A stretch of 64,000 nt of DNA, taken from contig JAKSZP010000016.1 in the NCBI GenBank assembly GCA_022478985.1, positions 124,001 to 188,000 of the forward strand, written 5' to 3'. Below the pieces are notes generated by a model. That model ran no database searches, was not told the origin of the DNA, and was given only the letters and a program-made list of their open reading frames with translations. Below, piece after piece: positions 11,679 to 23,500 of this stretch. Positions within the stretch are counted from its first letter, which is position 1. Every line of letters starts with the position of its first letter. Both the position numbers and the translations under genes were made by a program. The stretch comes from Massospora cicadina (lineage: Eukaryota > Entomophthoromycota > Entomophthoromycetes > Entomophthorales > Entomophthoraceae).

Positions 11679-12363
11679 GTGATGGGGGAAACCTTCACTC
11701 TAGGGACGTTGAATATCACTGGACTCAAGGCCTCTCCGTCCCAGGCTAGGAAACTGAGTTTTTTACAACACAATTTACCCGTGGATATCCTGGCCATCCA
11801 GGAGTCTCACTGTCCACAAGGTTCCAAGGAAGCTTGGATTACAATGCCTCCCATCCCTATCCTTTTGGTTGATGCACTATGGGGTGCTAATTTGGAAAAA
11901 TAAATTTTTCAAATTTTTATCCTCAGAAACATTCCTAAATGGCTGAGTGCTTGTTGTCACTTTCTCGTGGGCTGATGTAGCATATGCAATCATCAACATC
12001 TATGCCCCAAACAGTGCATGCAAGCGTTAGGAATTTTTCTTGTCATTCAAATCCCTCCCACTACCCCCAGACTCCTCCCTAGTCAGCAACATGAACTGTT
12101 GGCTAAACACACCAACAGGCCGGTGGCCTTCCTCACCCCACGCCCCCCAGGGTCACATAGAACTACGCGTTCTAAAGGCCACCCTCGGGTTAATGGATGT
12201 GCTGCCATGACATGCCCCACTGCTCGAAAACATGACGCGTCCCCACATCCACAACGGCCAATTAAGGTCCATGACCTGCATTGACCTTATTCTAATGCCG
12301 GCGAAATTCCAACCCCACATCTCCCGCTTCAAGCCAACAAAATTGGAATTCTCTGATCATTGA
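11679..12363 (+). pseudogene. LINE1 ORF2, endonuclease part (broken)
   Basis: This is the apurinic-endonuclease-like domain that nicks target DNA to prime reverse transcription. It begins MMGETFTLGTLNITGL and shows the family signatures DILAIQESHC (11784-11813, with the catalytic Glu), NIYAPNS near 11995-12016, IDLILM near 12280 and SDH at 12352-12360. These lie in different frames, and TGA follows SDH, so at least two frameshifts and a stop disrupt it. The normal start of ORF2 is probably ATG 11679 or 11682. Confidence 0.8.
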
Positions 12364-13011
12364 CTGGTCTCGCTAGCCTACCACCTACCTGTCACAGCTG
12401 CTAAGGCCCCACATTGGTACTAAATCTGCCCCCCCCTGAGCTTGGGTCGCCAGGATTTTCCACATGGGTAGAAGAGGCAACTTTGGCAAAAAGTTTGTTG
12501 CACCATTTTGTGTGGACCCTATTTCCACGTGGGAAACTTTCAAAGATGACACCATCCGCCACTCTCACCATCTCTCCTCCAGATGCTCATGAGCCACATC
12601 AGCAGTTATCTCGCGCGCTCTGGCAGAAATGGCACACTTGGAGTCCAACATCCCAGTTACAGGATACAGCTCTTCATGGGGATGGAAGTGGGTAAAGGCA
12701 ACTGCCCACCTCAACACACTCAAAAGACAACACAAACATCAGGTTTGTGTTCAGTACAGGGCCACATGTATCACAAAAGGTGACAAGTGCACCGCACATT
12801 TCTTTAAAAAAATTTCGCACCACACCAGAGCATGGCCTGCACACAGGTGCGAAAATTGGATAATTCTATTGTGGATACACCAGCCAAAGTGGCAATTGAA
12901 ATGCAACAGTATTACTCCAAGTTGTACCGATCTGACCCAATTCAGCTGGCTGAAGTGGCGGAATTTCTCGACTGAGCCAACATCTGCTCCATTTTCCAAT
13001 ACCCGGAAATA

Positions 13012-14181
13012 ATGAATTTGATTACTCCAAACAAATTATGGACATCCATTCACGGTGCACCAAACCAAAAATGCCCAGGCCCAGATAACATTCCATATGA
13101 GTTCTACAAAAAATATTTTAAATATATATCCCTATTACTGCTCACCTCACTTAACCAAAGCCTGATGGAAACGCGCCTCCTACCAGGAGGACATGAGGCC
13201 TCCACTGTTACACTCTTCAAGAAAGGGGATAAGCTAGACTTAGCCAACTGGCGCCCCATTTCTCTAATAAACACAGACACCAAAATTTTAACAAAAATCA
13301 TGGCTAACCGTTTAGGGACTGTAGCATCTGCCACCATCTCCCCAGAACAGTTTGGTTTCATCCCCAGAAGGTCGATTTGGGATAACGTGCACTCTGTTGC
13401 TAATGAATGTCAGTCCACAGCCTCTGGGGCACTTGTATTCTTGGACCAACAAAAGGCCTATGATAGAGTAAACTGGGAATACCTCAGGGCCTGCCTCCAT
13501 CAATTCCGCCTACCCCCTCGCTTCATCAACTGGGTAATGCTGCTCACGGAATCTGCAAAGATGGCATTGCGTGGCCCTGGCTTCCTAATGGAAGTAGTCC
13601 GCCCTCAAAGGGGCTTGCGACAAGGGGACCTCCTCAGCCCAATCTTATACAACTTCAGCCTGGACCCACTACTGCAAAATGTGAATGCCCAACTCACTGG
13701 GGTCCACGTGCCAGGCCAAGCCCCAGTCAAGATAATGGCGTTCGCAGATGATTGTGTGGTTGGGGTGTCTAACAATCAAGATGCACGCGCACTTGAAGCT
13801 CTCATCCAGGAGTATTCCCGGGTAAGCAACGCGGCACTAAACACTTCCAAAACCGAAATCATCCTCCTTGGTCGGTTTCAGAACTGCTGGACCCCAGCAA
13901 TTAGTTCCCAACCCGGCATATCCGCTCGCCCACGTCCTCGCCCTACTAATTCAAAACACACCACCCCACTGGTGCTCCCCTTCATGCCACGTCCTACCAT
14001 AGGACCAGTACGCCATCTGGGCGTGTGGATGGAGGCAGGCGGATATGCATCAACAGTAATGGAGTGCCATATTCTGGATAACGCGATGAAGCGAATCGCC
14101 TCTCTTAGATCCCACCCTACTTCCCTTACTGGCAGGGTTGTTTTAGCCAACTCTGTGCTCCTCTCCAAAGTCTGGTTTTGA
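13012..14181 (+). pseudogene. LINE1 ORF2, reverse transcriptase domain
   Basis: An open stretch of 389 codons holding the LINE reverse transcriptase. Visible blocks are NWRPISLINTDTKI, GFIPRRSIWDNV, FLDQQKAYDRVNWEYL, RGLRQGDLLSPILYNF and the catalytic FADDC at 13741-13755, all in the usual order. The stretch ends at TGA 14179-14181, where LINE2 has a Gly codon in the same context (VWFGAHAI), so the stop is a mutation inside ORF2 and not its end. The region between the endonuclease and 13012 is frameshifted. Confidence 0.9.
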
Positions 14182-15437
14182 GCCCATGCCATCCCCTTCT
14201 CCCCAAGCTTCTACAAATCCTTGTACGCCTTGCTGCAAGGATAGCTTTGGTCAGGCCGCCTTCCACCAGTGCGGCTAGAGGTCATGTTTGGCCCTCAACA
14301 TCATGGTGGCATGGGCCTGCTAGACTTCAAAGCCCATGCCGCCAAGATCCTGGGCACCTGGATTGCGGCCGTCACCACCCCTACACTCCCCTCCCAACAC
14401 TGGTCCTGCGCAGCCCGCTCCAACTTCTCCCGCGCCTTGGGCCTCAACAAACCATCGAACCCCCACTCCCTGATGAAATACCTGGCTTCACACACATCGG
14501 CCACAGGTCCTCATGGGACTAAAACCCGCTACAAACGAATCCTACTCTCCATGCGGAGCGCTGAGTGGAGAATTCGTATTAGTGGGCATACAACCCAAAG
14601 AGGCCGCCCCTCTCCTCAGTTTACATAAGAGGTACAGGGGCTACCCATCCATGATGGCGTGATCCCCATTCAGCCCCATGTCCTATCCAGGGTGGACTAC
14701 CTGGACATGATGGACATCCCTTACTCCATTGAGACCCAAAAAAATATCTGGAAATATGTACACCATGCTCTGTTGCAACCTCAAGTCCGCTCCCATGTGT
14801 GGCGCTGCCTGAGGCGGGTGTATCGTACAGCTGAGCGCTCTAATGCTTTACACTCATCCTGTGTTGTGTGTGGCCAGTATGGAACGCTGTTTCACCACCT
14901 GGAGAAGTGCCCTACCTCTAAAGTGATATGGCGCGAAGTTCAACGTCTTCTGGGCCAGGATCAAACGCATCCCTTCAGTCTGTCAAGAGATATGTTCGCT
15001 CTATCAATGGCCCCCCCTTCCGCCCTCCCTTCGTGCTTTGGTGGTTGTAATCGCCATGTGGACCATCCACACGATTGTCTTAGATGCCATCGCAGGCTCC
15101 ACCCCCACCCTCCCAGAAGCTGTCCACAGATTCTGGTCTCATTTGGTGGACCACTTTCAAGCATGGATGTTTGGATACCTCCCACCGCATCGCTGACAGC
15201 TGGTCTCCTCCTGGTTCCCAGTCTGATTCATCAAATCTGACCCCTTCCTCCACACGTGCTCAATTGTGGCTATGGCCCCTTCACACGTTTCTCCCCCTCC
15301 CCATAAGTGGCGTTCCCGCTGGCAACAAGAGATAGCATCGCTTCTCTGGGGTGCCTCCCCTGGTACTAAGTTTTGTCTCTTCTGAGTCATATTTGGAAGT
15401 GTCCGTCCCATGGTCGGCCTTCCCCACAATAAATTAA
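14182..15437 (+). pseudogene. LINE1 ORF2, C-terminal zinc-binding region
   Basis: It continues in the same frame as the RT through TAG at 14239-14241 and TAA near 14626 to about 15020, then is frameshifted. It contains CVVCGQYGTLFHHLEKC (14860-14910), a CCHC zinc-binding element of the kind found after the RT in plant-type L1 elements. It is followed by a region that in LINE2 stays open to the very 3' end of the element. In LINE1 that last part is out of frame. Confidence 0.8.
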
Positions 15438-15452
15438 ATTAATCCTAATCCA
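15438..15452. repeat. right target duplication of LINE1
   Basis: ATTAATCCTAATCCA, identical to 10153-10167. Confidence 0.85.
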
Positions 15453-16729
15453 TTTTACAGCACAAGGCTCAAGGTCAAATTTCATTGGGCTCTATGATCA
15501 AAAGATTCTTTTTTTGAAATGAAACAGCTTTAAAATCACATCAAAACAAATGGGTACCAGAACAGAAATATTTATTATAACAAAAAGTTATATACTGTCT
15601 TGCCTTTATAACTCCTTAAATATTAGTCTCAGAGATGTAAGTGCAGTGTCATTTTTAACATACGTGTCAGCTCGCTGAAACAACCTTGAGTTTGTTTTGT
15701 GGGTGAGTGGGTTGGCAGGGAGGGGGCACAGCTTGATTGGTCAAAGCTGGCGCTCTGGCTCCTTTCCATTCAGTGTAACTCAGGACCAGATGTGGTAGCA
15801 CGGTGATATGTGTGTTTGTGTATAGAGCTTTGTATAGTTCAATCAATTTAACTAATAATAAGTGATTTTGAACAATATATCTATGCTACCTAAAGTAAGC
15901 ATGTAAAAACTGTAGATTTTCAATAATTTAGCCTCAGCTCATGCAAAAGCCAGCCAAAAGTATAATTTACGTATATCATTAGAAGGAGGAGGCTATGAGC
16001 CATGCAAAATTACTCCAATGTCCATTGCTGAGTGAGTGCGACTGTTTTAGATGCATTGCAATCTGGCATGTCATGATCAGTGAATGACGCCAATGATGTG
16101 AGCACCCCTATATAAAGCAGTCTCCAAACTAGTGACCATAACAAGTGAAGATAACGCCTATATATTTGTCCGTTTTATATTTAAATAAAATTTGTTATAG
16201 AGTAATATCTTGTATACACTTCAATTTGATATGATAAAAGCAAAACTTTGACATACATTTCATAATAAACTCACGGCTGTTCACCACAATAAAGCCCCAA
16301 CCATTTTTTTATAGCTTATTGACTATAATTACTTACCAATGATAAAAACAGGATGAAAATTGCATTGATACTATAACATTGATGTTCATCACAATGTCAG
16401 GAAAACAGCAAAAATAGAATTAGACCAGCCTGCCAGCTTAGTTTCCAAATCACCCAAATGGCAAACCAGAATGACAGAGGCACTGTTGCTAGTATGAAGG
16501 TTAAGGAACTGGAAAGGAGTTCCACCAATAATTGCCTATGATCATAATCTTGTAAATACACATAATGAAATACCAGATGAATATGGCCCTAAACCACAAG
16601 GGGTGTTGGAATGACGGCGGAAAGGGCGGTTTGTTTTTCAACATACAAACTAGAGTTGGGGAAAGGAATTTTTATTGAATAATAAAGTAAGTAAATTGAA
16701 AAACAATTTTCTCAGTGCAAGACAACTGA
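15453..16729. other. non-coding stretch with a TATA-like site
   Basis: No supported gene. TATATAAA at 16109-16116 with CCAAT at 16090-16094 could be a promoter, but no open frame follows on the plus strand. The arrangement could also be a solo LTR whose ends I cannot define. AATAAA occurs near 16184. Confidence 0.35.
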
Positions 16730-17566
16730 TCAAATAGTGTTCAATTGTGAGGAGTCTAAGCAGGCATCAGGTCCCTCAAATTCACCTAACCCAGATGATT
16801 TTTGGGGAATCGGGAAGATAATCTCAAATAAAACTGACATCAAAGGATTTGGCGGCAGGAAGAGATACTGACAGCTCAACCTCAAACGCCTGAACTGAAG
16901 TTCAACTGCATTTCTGACAGTTAGTGTGATGGCATCTGACCTGACAAGCCACAGGAATTCCCCAAGGCCATCCCACATAGGGTCGTCCCAATTGGCTGGA
17001 AATGGTTTGGGATGGCCAACCCACCCTTCCCTGGTCTCTGAGCCATTTGTTCAGTCAAATGAGTTTTGTTGACTGCAACTCCTGTTTTGCTGGATAAGTG
17101 TTTTGAACTGTTGACAAAGATTTCTGATGATACCATCTGTGCATTGGGCATCATCCCTAAAAAATTTCAAGGAGGGGTTGGTGTCAGCGATTGTATGGGT
17201 GACTGAGTTGGAACTGTCCACGATTCTGGCTGATAATTCAACATCTGTCCCTTTCTGAGTATGCATTACCCAATCAGCAGGCTTAAATTGTATCAGTTTC
17301 GGAATCTTTAACTTCAAATTGGTGATAATTGTGCAGATTTCCTTGATCATATAGATAAGATTGTCTGAGGTAAGTGAGGGTACCAGGGGAGTAATATGAA
17401 GAGGAAAGGCTGTTACCCAGCGCTTGTCTACCACGTGGACAAGATCATCCTGGGTGACAAGGGGTACAGCCACCCTCTTCGGACCCTTTTTATTCAAGAA
17501 TGGGAAGGTTGCCCAATCTACACACAAGGGACGTTCCCCTGGACTTACACACAATCCTTGAAACAA
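16730..17566 (-). pseudogene. unrecognised coding frame with one in-frame stop
   Basis: A continuous minus-strand frame of 278 codons with a single TGA at 17051-17053. Before the stop are 171 codons (blocks such as LVTQDDLVHVVDKRW and KIPKLIQFKPADWVMHTQ); after it about 105 more (NWDDPMWDGLGEFLWL, RNAVELQFRRLRLSCQYLF) to TAA at 16730. There is no ATG near the upstream end: a TGA sits directly before the first codon, so the real start, or an intron boundary, is lost. The residues look protein-like, with good hydrophobic blocks, and do not resemble the transposon proteins nearby. It could be a dead host gene, an exon, or part of an unlisted transposon. I do not recognise the family. Confidence 0.45.
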
Positions 17567-17599
17567 TCAGATGTGAAGCTGCAGGCTAAAAAAATGATT

Positions 17600-18216
17600 T
17601 TATGAAAACTTTAGCTATTATAACATACCACTAAATAATAAAGCGGATTTTTACTAAATACCTTCTGTAATTAGGTACTTATGTTCAGTAAAATATATAA
17701 AAAACAATTATTTTTAGATTAAACATTATATAGGTTATCAAGTATCTTTATTATACTAACCTTCTGATATATAAAGGGATAGATATACAAATATTAAATA
17801 AATCAAAACTCTAAATTAGTTTGATTGTTGGTCAAGTTTCTTCCAAGTAGGATATCTGATTCAGTACCAATGTTTGACAGATATGATATCATTATCATAT
17901 TGCTATGAGCATGCAAAGAAAAGTTTTAACTGGGGTGAAATATGTTCTGAGATTACCGCAAATAAAAGTAGATCCCCCAAAGATTATTTTAGTAAATATA
18001 TAGTTGGTGTTTTAGATATATGATAAATTATTGGAACTTTTTTATTTGGAAAAATCAGGAGTTGATTGCAAGTTAAATATAACTTTTAGTTGATACTACT
18101 TTTAGATGATATAAGGCTTCCTCAACCTCCTTCATATTCCGGGCTTAAATGAGGGGTGTCTAATTTAACATTACAAAAAGAGTTTTTTAAAGTATCCTCA
18201 TTTATCTTACTCTAGC
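17600..18216. other. AT-rich spacer
   Basis: I see no gene, repeat pair or signal between the unrecognised frame and the left LTR of element E. Confidence 0.5.
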
Positions 18217-18221
18217 ATTAT

Positions 18222-19203
18222 CAGTTTTTTACTCCTGAAAAGTTTGCAGGCACCTAGCCGTAGGATCTCAATAATATAATAGATGCAGGAGTATTAAGAA
18301 ATTTGGCAGCTGTTTAAAAATATGGGACTAGAAAGTAAACATACAAACAAGCTTAAAGTTAATAATTAGGATGTATTAGATACTTACTCCTTTATTTTAT
18401 ACAGAATTGGGGTTTTTATACCTCATTTTCCAGAAAAAAAACTCAAAGTTATTAACTAGGTCAAGAATATAGTCACACAATGCTTACATCTAAAGAGATT
18501 AAAATTAATTTTGAGGTTCACAAAGGTGGACAGGCTTCAGGGTTTGTTCCTCATTGCACTACTTGCAATATCAATAAGGGAATTTATATGTCTTTAAGCT
18601 TTTTTTCATGCATCCTTTTTTAATTGTCAATATTTCTGTACATCCAATTAATCTGGGATAAGACTCATATATATTGTCACTCTAATTTTGATCCAATTTT
18701 TTATTTAATATTATGCATTTTGAATCTGAAGTGATTTTTATAACTTGGAGGATAGGTTTTAGCTAAAAGATAAACCACCCTATCAGAATCCTCTAAAATC
18801 TTTACATGCTAGTATAACTTAGTTCTAGGAGCTTGCTTAACTACATATATGATGAGGCCACACGGTAATGACTTAATAAATTAATTCAATCAGCTGACCC
18901 AGAAATATTTTCACTTTGGTCATTTACAGGAATTTCAAGCTCTTAATTGGTAGAGAAATTTCTTTCCTTAATACCCCTTAAGATTTATAATTGGGGTTGT
19001 TTTTTCTTAGGTGGTAGCACTAAATTCAAGTAGTAAATTGGTGAACTTCCAAATTGGTTTGCATATCCATCGATGGTTTTATTTAAAGTTATTAAACTAT
19101 TCAAACTATACCCCAAAAAGTTAGATTTTAAATTTCTAAATTTAATTTAAACTATTTGGCACCTGTACATTCTTCTCAACTAGTTGAACTTAGTTTTCCA
19201 ACA
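18222..19203 (-). repeat. 3' LTR of element E
   Basis: It matches the right-hand LTR in order throughout, for example ATATGGGACTAGAAAGTAAA in both. On its own strand it starts TGTTGGAAAAC at 19203, just after a purine-rich tract (GAAGGGGGTAA, about 19204-19214) that would prime plus-strand synthesis. The left border is uncertain by a few bases because the last 20 bases have diverged. Confidence 0.8.
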
Positions 19204-19214
19204 TTACCCCCTTC

Positions 19215-19837
19215 AATAATGTTGGGGGGAGAAAAAGGTTATAGAAAAAATCTATTTACTCTTTTTATAGTGACTCCAGAGGCAAGGGACTAATAGAATA
19301 TTCATTGAACCTCTTATAAGTGATGTTGAAAGGCCTTCCCAAATGGACCCAAGTTTTCCACTTCTGGGAGTGATGCAATTGTGCTAAAACAAAGCCAAGT
19401 CTGATATGTGAGAAAAAGAGGAAGAGGTTGACTAAGCTCATTATATGCTCTTCTATTCAGTAACAGTTATAGCTAAGTTGGTCATAGCATCAGATTATAG
19501 CTGCATGATGTATTAGTAACCTCTTTATAGCTTTTTCAGGATTGTCAGTGCTAGCAAAAAGATTTTTAGCTAAGAGTGAGGGTACCCCTAATTCTTGACT
19601 ATATAAGACACAGAAAGGAGATATTTTTAAGGAATCAGTGGTACCTAATAATATGACATAAGCGTATTAGGCAAGAATTGATCCCAGTATAGAGGGTCTG
19701 AAGTGTCCATCTTTCTAAAATAGAAAACAAGGTGACGTTTGCTCTTTCTATGGTATTATTCATAGAAGGGTTATAGGGGGCTTTAAAAATTTGGGAAGCT
19801 TTAACTACTCAATTTACTCCATGTAAGTGGGTTCCAA
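19215..19837 (-). pseudogene. integrase C-terminal part of E
   Basis: Translated on the minus strand in shifting frames it shows APYNPSMNNTIERANVTLF, the integrase block with the third catalytic acid (Glu), then a stretch like DPLYWDQFLPNTL and, further on, LGPFGKAF, which resembles the GPY/F module. The start of the integrase lies on the other side of solo LTR H. Confidence 0.65.
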
Positions 19838-21143
19838 CCTTAAACTCTGAAGCTATCTCTTTCAAGCTTATAGCTCGCTTCAGCTTTCTATGTTTCCTTT
19901 AACAGATCCTTTATATGTGCAATCAATATTTGTTGATTAATATCTGATATAATATGGGGGTCTTTTGTAATAGTACAAAAACTAGTCTCCAGTTGGCTTC
20001 CACAACCAAATATTTCTCGTGCTCAGGATCCTCTTTATGAATAGGTACAATCATCTTTAATTCCTAATGAAGGTACTGAATAATCTATCCAGATAACAAG
20101 GAAATTTATCTCCCTTAGACTTCTTTTATGAAGTTGGCAACTTTTTAAATAAAAACAGAACTTAACCTACTGGAAGTACGCTCAGAGGTTCTAAGGGAGC
20201 TTCTACTATTAAGATTTGACTCCTTATTCTGTCTTAGAGGTATTCTATAGACTTATCCAGTAATTATAGCTCAGTGTCCTTCTTAGAGAACTCCTATCCC
20301 TTTCTTCTGGTAGAAATTAACCTAGTACTAGGTTCAAGAGTTCCTCTCTTTTGACGCAGGAGCCGCGGAGAACTTGATAGTAATATTTATCTCAGGGATA
20401 TCTGATCCCTCTACTCCAATCATAAGAGTACTCAAAAATACAACAATTGTATAATAAGCTAAGTATCTTTTGACTAGAAAGATCTGCTCTATTTAATAGA
20501 TTTTAAGGGAATATATAGGAGATACAGCGCCCAACTCCTTTGTAATTCCCCATTTGGAAATGGCAGTTGTTGCCAATGAATTTACCATCAATGATCACTC
20601 TACAACTAATGTTGGTTATGCTTATTCATCCAAAATAGTTGGGCTTCACTTCTGAATAAATAACAATTCACCACGGAATGGATTTGGAGATAGCGTAACC
20701 TGAAGCTCTTATCCAACCCCAGTGGAATAGTCCCTCAGCTAGCAACCTGCTTAGGTAATGGGAATCTTACTCATTATTAAAAGGTCGCATTGCCTAAAAG
20801 GCTAAACTGCCTATACTGACAAAAAAAGTTTTGTCAACACCCAGCAACTATTAATACTCAGTTAATTGGTGACAGACCATAATCAACACCTACAAGCCAA
20901 TTTAATTATCAAATACTAGAGTATACAATTTATTGCTTGTTTATTGTCAGAGACAATCCCCAAAAATATTATTGATATGGGTGGATCAAAACCCAGCAGA
21001 TGATAAATATCTTTGGGATAATTTGCCAAACAATAGTCGTTATATAAAAATAACTCTCACATCACTAGAGGGCCTCTCCGCTAGAGGATAAGCAGATTTG
21101 AAATCTTGATCAGGTGGGATAATATGGGCATATAAAAATCACA
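19838..21143. repeat. solo LTR H, copy 1, in E integrase
   Basis: About 1.3 kb of sequence that interrupts the integrase frame of E and matches 52923-54200 in order along its whole length (for example TTTATATGTGCAATC against TTTGTATGTGCAATC, and the final GATCAGG.GGGATAAT). No polymerase genes accompany either copy, so both look like solo LTRs left by LTR-LTR recombination. I could not match a 5-bp target duplication, so the ends are approximate and the strand unknown. Confidence 0.65.
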
Positions 21144-21514
21144 CTGGGCTGAAAAGAGTTGTTGTGCACATGGAGGTAACCAGGATATTAACCACTCTGG
21201 AGGTATTTTTTCTCAGTTGTCACAGAGCAATTCCTAAGGCAACCATGGGGAGATAAGATATACTGGTGCAGGAATGTTGCAGTAGCCTTGGCAGTTTGGT
21301 ATGGGAGAGCAACAGCTTCAACCCATTTTGTAAAGAGATCAATACTTCTAGTATGTATCAATTTCCACTGGTAGTCTGGGTAGGGACCAGCCGCATCTAA
21401 ACATATTGTATTGAATGGTTTTTTGGGTGTTAGTAGGCTAATATTGGCATTTAATTTTAAAAAAAGTTTTTTACAGAATAGGCAGGCATTAAGGACTAGG
21501 AGAATAGGTTCCAT
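21144..21514 (-). pseudogene. integrase core of E, N-terminal part
   Basis: Integrase inserts the DNA copy into the genome. The minus-strand frame shows LDAAGPYPDYQWK, with the first catalytic Asp in the DxxGP setting, then SIDLFTKWVEAVALP and PHGCLRNCSV, after which the frame shifts just at the second-Asp block. The region continues toward 21144, where solo LTR H interrupts it; the rest is at 19215-19837. Confidence 0.75.
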
Positions 21515-21888
21515 AATTACCTACCAATAGTACCAAGCTTTAATCCGCTCATAGGTTTTCTACACCTCGCCATGCCCAAAGGTAAAATGTGCTTCCTTGA
21601 TTGCAGGTATGCTTTCCAAAGGTTGAAGGTAGGGCAACCAATATACTCCTACTTTTTATATTTAACATCCCACTTCCCACTTTGGTGTAGTGAGAGCGTC
21701 ACATTAGCACTTTTCTTAACTGGTTATCCTCATCGTCCCACGCATCAGGGGTCATTAGGAGGTCATATAATCTCTCCGCTTCACTATTATCTAAGTGAAG
21801 GTCAGGAAAGTGAGTTAACGTATCAACATTCATATGTCAAGTCCCTGCTCAGGTTAATCTTCATATTATAATGTTAAAGCTTCAAGGC

Positions 21889-22218
21889 CTAACATGTCAA
21901 ACGTCCAGTGGAATCCTTAATATTGTGTAGCCACCTTAAGGAGGCGTGGTCAGTAATCATGGTAAAGATAATTCTATAAAAAAGGGCAATGATGTTAACA
22001 GCAAGTAAGACAGCAAGGCACTCCAATTTTGTGATGCTATAGTTGCGATCAGCTTTCAAAAGCATCTTGCTAAAATATAAAACTAGTTTATCCTCATTCT
22101 TTTCATTCAATTGAGCTAGGTTGGCTCCAACAGCATAGTCAAAAGCATTAGTAAACAAAATGGTTTTACCATAAATTTGGGTGGCAAAAATATGGCGTTC
22201 TTGTAGCAATTTATTCAC
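21889..22218 (-). pseudogene. RNase H domain of E
   Basis: A 109-codon open piece with the gypsy RNase H pattern: FTNAFDYAVGANLAQ (first acid block), YFSKMLLKADRNYSITKLE (the Glu block, usually NYxxxEKE) and MITDHASLRWL (TDH block). RNase H removes the RNA template after reverse transcription. It follows RT and precedes integrase, as expected. The stretch between it and the integrase core (21515-21888) is the linker and shows no clean frame. Confidence 0.8.
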
Positions 22219-22239
22219 ATTTCAAACGTTACCTTTTGT

Positions 22240-23500
22240 TCAGCACCCTGATAGATAGGAGTGTTTTTAGTTAATAATTAAACAAGAGGCTCACTGATCT
22301 AGGCGATCTTTGGGATGAATTGATGGTAATACCCCATCATACCCAAAAAACCTGATCTTATAGGTTTTGAGGAATAGTCACTTTTGATATCACTTTGACC
22401 TTATCTTGTAAATGTTGAATCCCTTCTTGTTAGTATGTCTGAAGAAATCAAATTTGTAAAATAAGGTACATTCATTGCTTTCACATAATACTAGAATCAC
22501 AAAGGCGTGGAAATAAACCTTGAGATGAGTAAGATGTTTGTTAAAAGGTTTTTATGAAAAAACTGTGATTCCATTGAGGATATCCCAGTGGTAGAATATA
22601 AACCCCTACCAAAGCCTCCCCAAGTTCAATCTTAGTTGAATTTGGGAAGTAGACGATTATGACTGTGTTAGCGTTGCGCAGCAATGCCCCAAATTGAGAT
22701 AGCAAAATAGCAAAGATTGTCCATGGAGTTCATGGCCTATTATACGCCGTGCATAGAGGTTTTTGGGTTTTATCCTCCTTTCCCATTCATTTTATTTCTC
22801 CTTAATCGCTGTTTTATCTTATCCAAGATGGGCCACCTCGAATAAAATTAGAAATTAAAATTTACAATTCAAAACTGTGATGTCATTAAAATAAACTATA
22901 ACACACAATTTAAGACCTTGAAAGTTATGATCCTTCACTTGTTGGAATGGTGTAGGCACTGCACAACTCTTGAGGTAGTTAATTGGTATTAAACAGGCTT
23001 TTACTGCATATAAAAGCACATTTTTCCTAACCTTAGGAGGAAAGATCCATATGACTAAATCTGCTTGCCAAATCCATAGCGGAATATAATTTGGAACCAG
23101 AGAGTTGTGCAAGAGCGTCATAAATGTGAGGGATAGGATAAATATACTTTTTTATGAGGTTATCTAATTTTCAGAAGTCTATTTCTACCTGGTAACCTCC
23201 ATTTTTCTTTTTGATAAGCAAGAGAGGGGACGACCAAGGGCTTTGGGAAGGTACTAGTGAACTAGCGTATATTAACTCTTTAAGTCTGTCCTAATTTATG
23301 TGCTTTCAACCTTTGATTTATGATAAGATTTATACTAGATGGGAATACCATTGCCAACGTCCATTGTGTGGCTCCAATACTTCATGTGCCCATAGTCCCT
23401 ATCAGATTTAGAGAAAAAATTTTACTACAGGCATCTAATAAGGAGTGAACTTTTTCATGCTCATCTGGGGCTAGTTCATCTGAAATATGAACGTTAAACA
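22240..23500 (-). pseudogene. reverse transcriptase of E, split by a SINE
   Basis: The RT start is visible on the minus strand near 23170-23290 as SPWSSPLLLIKKKNGGYQVE. The catalytic block at 22882-22893 reads YFND in place of the usual YxDD, an Asp-to-Asn change explained by one G-to-A. The C-terminal part lies left of the SINE, with FLGMMGYYHQFIPKIA near 22300-22350. The SINE S2 entered right at the catalytic motif, and its target duplication copies part of those codons. Several frames are needed, so the enzyme is dead. Confidence 0.8.
22576..22870 (+). mobile_element. SINE family 1, copy S2, in the RT of E
   Basis: A full-length copy with a tRNA-Gly-like head: A box CCCAGTGGTAGAAT near 22584-22597 and B box AGTTCAATC near 22623-22631. 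The tail is GGGCCACCTCGAATAAAATT. The flanks AAAACTGTGATTCCATT (22559-22575) and AAAACTGTGATGTCATT (22871-22887) form a target duplication with two mismatches. Confidence 0.85.

Larger units (their letters stand above)
10168..15437 (+). mobile_element. LINE1: full-length but inactive L1-like LINE
   Basis: A 5.27-kb non-LTR retrotransposon bounded by a perfect 15-bp target duplication. Layout: about 100 bp of 5' leader, ORF1 with a CCHC knuckle, then ORF2 with APE-type endonuclease, reverse transcriptase and a C-terminal zinc-binding region, ending CCCCACAATAAATTAA with no long poly(A). It is GC-richer than its surroundings. ORF1 and ORF2 are both broken by stops and shifts, though the RT catalytic motif survives. 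Paralogues in the window are LINE2 (61482-64000) and LINE3. Confidence 0.92.

Noticed and set aside
16109..16116. TATA box as promoter of a host gene
   Set aside because: No open frame follows on the plus strand within 1 kb, so it is reported only as a possible site.
19838..21143. Solo LTR H as part of element E itself
   Set aside because: It splits the integrase frame and has a second copy at 52923-54200 outside any E element, so it is an insertion.
22576..22640. A tRNA-Gly gene at the SINE heads
   Set aside because: The A and B boxes are tRNA-like, but the acceptor and anticodon stems do not pair convincingly and the sequence recurs in four copies with target duplications, so it is a SINE head.
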